The notes beneath the pieces are model-generated. The model was given only the letters and a program-made list of their open reading frames with translations. It was not told the DNA's origin and did no database searches. Below, piece after piece: positions 44,101-51,386 of a stretch of DNA of 64,000 nt; position 1 is the stretch's first letter, and every line of letters begins with the position of its first letter. The DNA lies in NCBI RefSeq assembly GCF_900111485.1, contig NZ_FOIC01000014.1, positions 1 through 64,000 on the forward strand, in the 5' to 3' direction. The DNA is from Natrinema hispanicum. GTDB taxonomy: Archaea > Halobacteriota > Halobacteria > Halobacteriales > Natrialbaceae. The translations under genes and the position numbers were made by a program.

Positions 44101-45942
44101 CTGAAGGGATGGGTTCTCTCCACACCCCGGACAACGGTCCATCTCCGGTGCGTTCAGCGGAACGAACTCCGTCTCGTCCCCTCGGTCCTCACCGACGTAT
44201 GGATGATGGCAGCGACGACAGAACTGGAGTTCTGGGATCTCGGTTCCACATTCACGACAACTGTTATGCCGGGAGACTATTGCACATTCGCTGCACCAGT
44301 ACGCCTTCGACGGCGGTTTCAGGAACGTATGATACTTGTCGGTGAGAATCCGACCGAGTCGACCGAAGAGCATCACCGTCGAAAGCACGCCTTCGGGGTC
44401 ATCGACGGATTCGGCATCGACCGCATTTAATAGATCATCGTAATGCCGGAATCGGACACTCCCGGTCCCCTCTTCGAAGAGTTCGGCGAGCGCTCCGACT
44501 TCAGGAATGTTCTTGGCGGCGAACCGCTTCCAGTTGCTCCCGATGTTTTCGGAGTCGAGGACTCGGTTGACGATTCGTTCCACTCCTTCTTCCGATGCTG
44601 CGACATCGAGGGGGTCATCGTATTTGTCCGTCTTGACCAACGAGTCGATCGTCGACTCGATGGGAGGGAGAAGCCACTGCTCTACTGACGGACGTACACG
44701 CAACTGGTTGCCACCGGCTAAGATACCGATCTCGCGAAGCGTCGAAATCGCGTTCCCCAGTTCAGGATATCGTTCTCTCAGATCAGACGCCGACGTCGTC
44801 TCTTGCGTGGCGTGAATGAGAACTCGGACGATCTCTTCTAGCGAACACGGCTCTATCCGTCCGAAGTCCGGCTTGCCGTCAACTGGAACTGGTTCGGGAG
44901 TGAACGTTACCTCGTTCACATTTGACTCTTCGCTGCCGGTCAGCGAAGCTGCGAGTTCAGCCGGGTTGTCTACGGTCGCGGATACCATCGTGACCTGTGG
45001 ATCTCTCGCACTGTAGAACGATTTCAGTCGGCGCGAGAGCAGGGAGACGGATGCGCCGCTGATACCGGACCAGACATGAGCCTCGTCGTACACGATGTGT
45101 TCCACAGGATGTTCGCTCGGTTCCTCACCGATCAAGCCTCGCGTCTTCGACTTATCATTGACGAAGATGTAATCTAAGGCCTCCGGGTTGGTCAAGAGGA
45201 TGTCAGCTCCGCTCCGGATGCCCTTTCTGGTGACGCGTATCCACGGATAGTCGTGATCGTCGGTTCCGACATTGAAATTCGACTTCACGCGGAGTTTGTC
45301 ACCCGTTCGGGGACACTCCAGTCCGCGGATGTACGATCCTGACTGGATCTGGAAATCTTGGCTGCCGACGGACTCCTCGGTATCGCCGTCCCAGATACCG
45401 ATCTTGATCTTCTCACCTTTGAGGTCCTGATTGACACGGTCGAGATAACGAATGAAGCGGTTTAGCTGGTCCACCTCCAGAGTTTTCATCGGGTATATGA
45501 CGATCGACTTCAGCCCGGACTCGTCGGTCTGAAGGCAGTGATTCAAAATCGGAAGGAAGAACGACTCCGTCTTTCCGGTCGCAGTCGGGACCGCGAGTAT
45601 ATTGTCGTTCGTGTCACTTTCGATAGCATCGACCGTCTCTGCTTGATGTTGATACAGCGGCAGAGAGTCATCGCCGTCGAACAAGACATCTATTGCGGCC
45701 TCTGAAACGAGATCATGGTAGCCGTGTGAATCGAGGAACTCAGAGATAGAGACGTTGTGTGCCTTCGGGGTACGGACGTACTCGACATATGGCCCCTTTG
45801 ACTCGATAAGTTCGTCTCGGACGAACGACTCGGCATTGTCGATATTCTCCTGTTGGTTTAATTTCGTAAGCGATCTGTTCCACCAGATGATCTCGGAAGC
45901 TCGATTAACGGCACCATCCAGTGCTTCCTGTGGTGAGTCCAT
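41176..45942 (-). CDS. giant SF2 helicase with DUF1998 end (DruE/DpdJ/MrfA-type)
   Basis: A 1588-residue helicase. Q motif LPLYQHQ (94-100), motif I AVPTATGKTE (117-126), DEAH (286-289), SATVDN and QRSGRTGRSRG (motif VI) are all intact. A block of zinc-binding cysteines lies between the helicase halves (CSECAIVSRHNSCRECGTEI, CRRCHHPY, CPGCGENPS), with more near CTNCYAAYPAP. The C-terminus has the DUF1998 pattern, GGNGVTWQVLEAL followed by CQECSGYCDQCLLL. Relatives are YprA/MrfA repair helicases, Druantia DruE and DpdJ. The ATG at 45942 is chosen because the longer frame has a hydrophobic, non-haloarchaeal extension. It probably translocates on DNA as the motor of the system. Confidence 0.8.
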   Translation of the reverse strand: MDSPQEALDGAVNRASEIIWWNRSLTKLNQQENIDNAESFVRDELIESKGPYVEYVRTPKAHNVSISEFLDSHGYHDLVSEAAIDVLFDGDDSLPLYQHQAETVDAIESDTNDNILAVPTATGKTESFFLPILNHCLQTDESGLKSIVIYPMKTLEVDQLNRFIRYLDRVNQDLKGEKIKIGIWDGDTEESVGSQDFQIQSGSYIRGLECPRTGDKLRVKSNFNVGTDDHDYPWIRVTRKGIRSGADILLTNPEALDYIFVNDKSKTRGLIGEEPSEHPVEHIVYDEAHVWSGISGASVSLLSRRLKSFYSARDPQVTMVSATVDNPAELAASLTGSEESNVNEVTFTPEPVPVDGKPDFGRIEPCSLEEIVRVLIHATQETTSASDLRERYPELGNAISTLREIGILAGGNQLRVRPSVEQWLLPPIESTIDSLVKTDKYDDPLDVAASEEGVERIVNRVLDSENIGSNWKRFAAKNIPEVGALAELFEEGTGSVRFRHYDDLLNAVDAESVDDPEGVLSTVMLFGRLGRILTDKYHTFLKPPSKAYWCSECAIVSRHNSCRECGTEIPELQFCRRCHHPYVGEDRGDETEFVPLNAPEMDRCPGCGENPSLQDINVPTSTLLSFMLTELCRLTPSKKTLVFNDSRSSAETVGGEIIDTEYGLVAESLYIEELLDAGGSKEASEIYFNVSDRLKEEYWKPLKENAIDEEGATYEILEDMRQQIQRKASLQNCRHLTPAALVTSDYLSDLSEPRALAIGHEVFDIFAQDPNVSFQRNRIPIKGLTYDRLRNKVSNGLRFSDEELDRYLPDILARLDEAGFVHQPPWDELTQQVHDSGESVDNTDGTLTYLEDERDRLSGLADFDHSVKSGVFQRDLKEDDSVLRLVERVTYCTNCYAAYPAPENETLNVCPQCEHDVETYERFTSTDNGYAGTGVADVESDWEWNVDHWGSDIAQPAAADSIESISVGIHKGDVPASLRGAIEEAFRKSDPDVNIVSATPTMELGVDIGTLDSVTQVGVPPTLTNYVQRSGRTGRSRGSSSLVSTVIRGEHPVDNHYYANLEAFFSGFEPVRVPDPENYDEVMAGHVFTETLAYLLRNPDPKQVMDQIYSLNESALDLASYQQEVRKRFRILEKFVSDDPQRTSVERHLRNVFGPRGVEIFETIFFEESPLNLQRRGKRTFQTLTNVDGSVQAVTSLTERYRRLDQWAGLLGYLANYRGFGSQFPIKVSNRGNDDIRFETSGRLFEVFPGPENDTGAVFRLQGTKYIVTDVHGSPDEITKTGICRNEDCERPFESHELEHEVCPHCGSSLHETAIHPVASVTCKKASGGQKGYSTRPISTVHIDQTDTHETETVDLFGLECELSAGDFDVVDFIYAFEQFHSRRSEKKTLQSEAVVDAGGDSNVDDADASLDELLDEVDDTTYRPVGQQYHTRGLRFQFERSAVRTRFDEYAQTTPDASWPAALVSLEQSLEKAIAIIAECDRDDFRVKVADTGDVLDVFVVDSREGGNGVTWQVLEALREGAALQRRIHEVAGCQECSGYCDQCLLLARTPAFYLEKDLLDKFALRAVIGDGTHLADSAEIETASGD

Positions 45943-46062
45943 ATTCAAAGTCGTGCATCTATAGCTCTGCACCTTCCAAATAACTATTGGTACCTCAATA
46001 CCAGATAAAATAAATCCTATACAGGAGACCACACATTTATTTAACAGATGCTTAGAATAGCG

Positions 46063-49000
46063 TCAGTTCCCTGTATTTGCGTACGGAGTTGCTTCTGCGA
46101 TTAGACGTTGGAACAGGTCTTTTGTCTGTAATGTTTCTCCGTTCCCAACGAGGACCACATCTTTCGCGCACGAGAAAAGCCGATAGAGTACTTCGGGATC
46201 GTCAAGTGGCGGACGAACGATACGAGCATCGTTGGCCGTCCCGAAGCTTACGATGGCTCGGTCCGCAACGTCTCCGTCGAGGTTCTCGGGCAAAGACACT
46301 GTTGCATCGACGTTTTCATCAGCGAGTCGCCGTTCGATCGCGTTTGCATGAGCCGCAAATGGGGTTACTATCAGGTCGATATCCTCGGCTGAGGCAACTT
46401 GCGTAACGATCTGTTCCGCGATGCGATTGCGGAGCAGGGCACTACTGAATTGAGAGAGTTCGAGTGCGTCGGCACGGATGCTGACCTCATGGTACTCCGG
46501 GTTGTCTCCGTCGATCTGGCCCTTCCTCGCCAAGTAGAAGCTCTCCTCGTTGATCACGACGATGCTCTCTTCGCGTAGACTTGTCACGTCGAGATTGTGC
46601 CGGTCAGTGAAAATTTCCTGTGCCTCCAATGGATCAATCGGTGTATCAGTAACATCAAACACAAGCCGGCGCCCAGGGCCGTTCTCGGCGCGGACTGTCG
46701 CGTGTAACTCGATCGCCTCGACGGCGCTCGCTTCGCCACCTTCGATGTTCAGGAACCGGATCTGGCCTTCTATGTCGTCCCAAGGACCGGACGGATAGAG
46801 TTGTCGCAGCGCTGGCGGTGCTGACCCACTCATCTGAAGACTGACCGCAGTCTCGCTCTCGAACGAACTGTAGTGTTCGAACGCCTGTTCGAAGTAGGAC
46901 ACCTCGAGATCGGCATCGCGAGCGCTCCGACTCACCATCGACGGCCCGCTCGCACGCGTGTCGCCGACGAGGGCAGCCCTGTCAGCGACGTCCGCGAGGA
47001 ACCGATATTCCGGCTCTGTGAGCGCCTCGGCACCGAGTACAACTAGATGGTCGAAGAATTTGTCAGAGTGATCACGAGCTCCGAAAGACCCCTCCTCAAG
47101 TCTATGGAAGAACTGACCGACCCCACCCGGACCGTTTTCGCTCGTTGCAGCTTCTACCGACGACACCAACGAGTTCGACTCCAAGAGTCGCTGCTGTAAT
47201 TCGTGATACCCGTCAATGTCACGGAGTGCATGATGTTCGTCGCTTCCAGTCATACCATCCACCCGATAGTGGGCTCCCTCTGGCTGCGCGTCGGCAGCGA
47301 TATCCACCATCTTCGGAGTGGTTCCGAGTACGAGTACACGACGCGCCGCATCTGGAACATTTTCGCCTTCATTATTGGGATGCGGGAGTGATGCGGTCAA
47401 GATTTCCCGGACGAGTCGTTCGAGTTTCGCTCGCCGATCAGTCCCGATTGGGAGATCAATAAACACCTCCTCGGTATCGAGATAGTCGGTGACCCTCTCG
47501 GGGACGATATCCCTCGTTGCCGTGCTAGTCGTCGTGTTCCCTCCCTGAATTCCGAGGCTAACTCCGCGTCGCTGTGCGAAGTCGAGGTATGGAAGATACC
47601 GGTGGGTGATCGAACGCGTGCTGAACGCGTACAACGCTTCAAAGGGGCCGTCTTCGCTCAAGAACGCACGTGCAGAACCTGAGACGAGTTTGAACCGATG
47701 CGTGTCCGAACGTTGACCGAGATAAATGGCCTCCTGATCCACGCTTTCGGTTCGCGTCCGAAGTCTGACGGTGGATCCGGGTGAAAACGCCGGGACCGTA
47801 GGTTCCCGGGCCTCGAATAGCACCACGGCACCTGACGAAGCCATGCCCGAGAGCGTGAGTTCATCGAGTAGGTAACCCGTGTCGCGCTGAACGCTCCGGT
47901 CAAGTCGTTCGAGTGCTCGGCGAGCGCTGTTTCTGGCTCTCTTCTCGTCATTAAACGCTGCACGGGTCGATTCGTACCGATCGATGGTAGCCGGTGTGCG
48001 GTATTCGTGGCGTTGTTCACAGCGGTCGAAGAGCGAGCAATCGGACGTCACACTTCCGTCTTCGAATTCGTAACACGGCCACCGACGTTCGTTCTGGCAA
48101 TGATAGGTACAAGCCGGGGGAAGGGCGTCATTCGGTCCGTTGATCCACTCCTCTGAAGCAAACGCGCAGTCTTCGCAGTCGCGATTGTAAGTTGACGGCG
48201 GGGCAAAAGATTCAGCGGACTTCGTCGCGTCGTTACGGACTTGCAAGAACTCGATTACGTCGGACCACGTGAGTTCGACCGGAACAAAGCGGACATCTTC
48301 CGCGTCTACGTTCGGATAGATTAGGTAAGCAGTCTGCCCCTCTGCAATCACCTTTCGTACTGACTGCCCGTTCTCTAAATTCTCGAATAGTAGTGAAGTC
48401 AGATAGAGCTTCAACTGATAGCTATGCTTATCGATCGTCTCGTCGTTTGGATTGCGTGTAGTCTTGATGTCGTACGGTGTCTCGTCGAGTAAGAGATCGA
48501 CTTGGCCGGCGAATCCGAGATCCTGATCAAGGAACCATTCGACCTCGACACTGTCGGCTTCAGTGAGTCTATCTCGGAGTTCCTCGTCAGTGAAGAGACG
48601 CGTCGTAATCTCAACGATGTGGTCTCGTTCGTCGAGCCCTGCCCCTGATAAAACGAGCAGAGCCTGTTCGAATCCGAGTCCATCGTCGAGAAACTCAGTA
48701 CAGTACGTTTCGACGGATTCGGGCGTCCATTCGTCGTTCAAAAATCGATCCAGATGCTCTTCGAACGCTTTCTCCGCGATTTCGTGGACCGCATTTCCGC
48801 GGAAGATCGAACTACGCTGGTAGTTTTCACGGTTGTATCGACCTCCTGTGTAGGCGTTCTTGACGTACCGAAGGTAGTATTCCCGTGAACACCGCTCTTG
48901 GACTCTGAGTTTCGCTTTGCTTACCAGCGTCTCCGGTGACCGGATAACGACCGAAGTGACGTTGAGATAGAGATCAGCCTCTCCCTCGCCCGGGCGATAG

Positions 49001-49329
49001 TTGGGCACCGCACGGACGATCAATTCCTCGTCCTGTCGAAGGCCCATTCCCTCGAGGCCCTCATTTATATCGTTCGAGACCAGAATATCGAGGGTCGACA
49101 GGAGAGAGGAGTCAGTGGCCCGAATGCCGTCAGGTGACGGCGAGTCTGCCCAAAACGATAGCGCGGCCACGCCGGCCTCTCGTTCTACCGGATCGTCGAC
49201 GAGATAGACGATTTTCTCACCGCCGGCCTCTCCCGGCATGGCGTCACTACGAACGCGACACCGAATCATCATCTCTTCACCGATACCATCGGGTGGGTTC
49301 TTGAGCAGCGTCGATAACTCGTGAATCAT
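46063..49329 (-). CDS. Dna2/Cas4-like Fe-S nuclease with degenerate SF1 helicase
   Basis: A 1088-residue protein. Residues of about 140-440 are a RecB/Cas4-type nuclease: C147, H182 in GNAVHEIAEKAF, D278 in FAGQVDLL, D287/K289 in PYDIKTT, and YQLKLY at 304-309. C385, C388, C407 and C411 or C419 can complete a 4Fe-4S cluster with C147, as in Cas4, AddB and Dna2. The C-terminal half follows the order of an Upf1/Dna2 SF1 helicase but its Walker A position reads IDLPIGTDRRAKL, its Walker B reads LVVLGAEAL instead of a DE pair, and the QGxE motif reads NLDGDVAD. So the nuclease looks active and the helicase looks dead. It overlaps the upstream gene by 4 bp. Confidence 0.8.
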   Translation of the reverse strand: MIHELSTLLKNPPDGIGEEMMIRCRVRSDAMPGEAGGEKIVYLVDDPVEREAGVAALSFWADSPSPDGIRATDSSLLSTLDILVSNDINEGLEGMGLRQDEELIVRAVPNYRPGEGEADLYLNVTSVVIRSPETLVSKAKLRVQERCSREYYLRYVKNAYTGGRYNRENYQRSSIFRGNAVHEIAEKAFEEHLDRFLNDEWTPESVETYCTEFLDDGLGFEQALLVLSGAGLDERDHIVEITTRLFTDEELRDRLTEADSVEVEWFLDQDLGFAGQVDLLLDETPYDIKTTRNPNDETIDKHSYQLKLYLTSLLFENLENGQSVRKVIAEGQTAYLIYPNVDAEDVRFVPVELTWSDVIEFLQVRNDATKSAESFAPPSTYNRDCEDCAFASEEWINGPNDALPPACTYHCQNERRWPCYEFEDGSVTSDCSLFDRCEQRHEYRTPATIDRYESTRAAFNDEKRARNSARRALERLDRSVQRDTGYLLDELTLSGMASSGAVVLFEAREPTVPAFSPGSTVRLRTRTESVDQEAIYLGQRSDTHRFKLVSGSARAFLSEDGPFEALYAFSTRSITHRYLPYLDFAQRRGVSLGIQGGNTTTSTATRDIVPERVTDYLDTEEVFIDLPIGTDRRAKLERLVREILTASLPHPNNEGENVPDAARRVLVLGTTPKMVDIAADAQPEGAHYRVDGMTGSDEHHALRDIDGYHELQQRLLESNSLVSSVEAATSENGPGGVGQFFHRLEEGSFGARDHSDKFFDHLVVLGAEALTEPEYRFLADVADRAALVGDTRASGPSMVSRSARDADLEVSYFEQAFEHYSSFESETAVSLQMSGSAPPALRQLYPSGPWDDIEGQIRFLNIEGGEASAVEAIELHATVRAENGPGRRLVFDVTDTPIDPLEAQEIFTDRHNLDVTSLREESIVVINEESFYLARKGQIDGDNPEYHEVSIRADALELSQFSSALLRNRIAEQIVTQVASAEDIDLIVTPFAAHANAIERRLADENVDATVSLPENLDGDVADRAIVSFGTANDARIVRPPLDDPEVLYRLFSCAKDVVLVGNGETLQTKDLFQRLIAEATPYANTGN

Positions 49330-51386
49330 CTATCAAACACCTCCGTCAGCAATCGCCGGTTGAGTGTCGTCCCCTGGTGCCCGGTCGCTTTCAGACAACG
49401 ACTTCGCTCTGTCTGCAGACAGTCTGGGCAAGCGGTGAGACATCCCACCGTCAACTCTTCGAGCCGTTCCTCTAACTCGGCGATATCTTTTCGGCCGGTT
49501 TCGCTCGCGAATCGTTCGTACGTCGCCTGGATGCTGGGATCCTCGAAGACGTGCCGGTCCAAGAACAGTGCCAGATCGGCGGTCCGCGGTGTGCGTCCGA
49601 GTTCGGTCGTCAGTTCCTCCAGTCTGGCGGCCAAGTAAGAGTAAAACCTGGCGAGTTCACGCGTCTCAAACAATCGTCGAACCCGCGCCGTAACGAGCGA
49701 TCGCAGGTCGTCTTTGCTGAACGCATCTGTATCCGAGATCTGTCGGTCGAGGGTTTCGTCGACCAGTTCGTCGAAATATTCTCGGTTTGTTTGCTGGATA
49801 TCGTACAGTGATCCGTCGGGGTGATCCGCCAGAAGACGAATGGCGGCGCGGTCGGCGGTCGCCGAATGACACTGTCCTTGAGTGGCTAGTCCGCCGTCAA
49901 TACCGAGACTCTCGTCGGTATCAAAGAGTTCAGCGACCTCCTTGGCGATACCGGCTCCGCCTTCGATAGCGTCATAGATGCTGATTCGGGCGTGTGAGTC
50001 GTCGCTGGCCTGGAAGTTGAGATCGTACCAGAGTTCGAACGAAGTTCCACTCCCGGTTGACTCGGTCGCCCACGTCGCGAGCGCATGTTCGGCCGAGTGA
50101 ACGAGGACATCCTCAGCGAACTCCGCGACGAGGTCATCGTTCCGACATCGAGCAAGGAGTTCGGCGAGGGTTCCCGTCTCGTACCGGACTGTCTGAAGCG
50201 CGAGCGACGAATCAGGTCCCTCGTGTCCGAGAAGTCGGAGTCGCGTTGGAGAATCAGTCGGCAATAATTCTTCGACTGTTTGGACTAAGGCTGGCCCTGA
50301 GAGACTGAACACACCGTACTCGTCTTCTTCGACTGTCCGGCGCCAGAAGTCGGCACCGATCAGGTGTTCCATCAGCGGCTGCACCGCGAACTCGTGTTCG
50401 ATCGCCTCCTCATCGAAGAACAACCGCTCCCACAACTGCTGGTGCAGATACGCGAATTTCACGTCGCGTTTCAGCCGAGGATTGTCAGCGAATGCTGCAT
50501 CGATCCGTGACCGTAGTTCCTTCCGGTCGAGTTCGATCGAGAGGACTTGGCTCCGCTCACGTGTCCCGACGAACGCAGTTGTATCGTCGTCTTCGACGCT
50601 GTACGTAATGAGTCCAGATCTCGTGTGGGTTGTCCCCTCGGGATACAGCGTGAGCAAGGACGCGTAATAACACCGGACGAACTCGTGGTCCTCCTCGAAC
50701 GCCACCCCCGTGACTACGTCACTATCCGCGATTGCAGATACATCATCGGTCTCGCTGAACGGTTCTGCTGTGTGTTTGAACCACAGGTAGTTCGTCGTCG
50801 GATCCGACGAGAGCGGCGTACTCGACATCGGCGGTCTTCCCGTCCAGACGATGTTCTCGTCGTCGAGCCAGACGTAATCCGGATCGACTAAATCGTCGAC
50901 GCGGATGGTCCGAGGAACGTAGACGCGAACGTCTTCTGGATCGAACGAAAGTTCGGTGTAGTTAACCGATGAAACATCTCCGAGGAGTTCTGTGAGTGGG
51001 TACGAATGGGCCCAATCGAACATCGGACCGATATCTGCAACACCGGAATCGGAACCCAGTTCCCAGGCGCCGCGCCAGAGTCGGAACTTCTTCCAGCGCT
51101 TCTTGTACCCGCCTGGGAGGAAGTTGCTCAACACTTGATTCGCATTCTCTTGTCCGAGAACCTCTTCGCTCTCGTCTTCGATAACCGTGAGCGATCCGCC
51201 CACCTCCTCGGATATAAATGTCTCAGGAATGATGTACGGCGGGTTTGCCGCCGGATCGGCGTTGAAGATGCCCGCGAGGTCGAGATACGAGAAATCAGAT
51301 TCGTCTACCTGCTTACGGATTCCCTGCAGACGGCCGATTCGATCGCTACGGCTCAGCCCAGAATTCTCTCGCGATTCGCGGCTCAT
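49326..51386 (-). CDS. DrmB-like DUF1998 protein
   Basis: A 686-residue protein without its own helicase motor. The C-terminal part shows the DUF1998 signature: LVHSAEHALATWA, then YDAIEGGAGIAKEV, and a cysteine cluster GCLTACPDCLQTERSRC near the end. It starts at 51386, overlapping the stop of the helicase gene by 4 bp; a longer frame to 51677 lies antisense-free but inside the helicase gene and reads arginine-rich, so it is rejected. In DISARM, DrmB binds the DrmA helicase; the split pair here has the same order. It also overlaps the nuclease gene by 4 bp. Confidence 0.75.
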   Translation of the reverse strand: MSRESRENSGLSRSDRIGRLQGIRKQVDESDFSYLDLAGIFNADPAANPPYIIPETFISEEVGGSLTVIEDESEEVLGQENANQVLSNFLPGGYKKRWKKFRLWRGAWELGSDSGVADIGPMFDWAHSYPLTELLGDVSSVNYTELSFDPEDVRVYVPRTIRVDDLVDPDYVWLDDENIVWTGRPPMSSTPLSSDPTTNYLWFKHTAEPFSETDDVSAIADSDVVTGVAFEEDHEFVRCYYASLLTLYPEGTTHTRSGLITYSVEDDDTTAFVGTRERSQVLSIELDRKELRSRIDAAFADNPRLKRDVKFAYLHQQLWERLFFDEEAIEHEFAVQPLMEHLIGADFWRRTVEEDEYGVFSLSGPALVQTVEELLPTDSPTRLRLLGHEGPDSSLALQTVRYETGTLAELLARCRNDDLVAEFAEDVLVHSAEHALATWATESTGSGTSFELWYDLNFQASDDSHARISIYDAIEGGAGIAKEVAELFDTDESLGIDGGLATQGQCHSATADRAAIRLLADHPDGSLYDIQQTNREYFDELVDETLDRQISDTDAFSKDDLRSLVTARVRRLFETRELARFYSYLAARLEELTTELGRTPRTADLALFLDRHVFEDPSIQATYERFASETGRKDIAELEERLEELTVGCLTACPDCLQTERSRCLKATGHQGTTLNRRLLTEVFDR

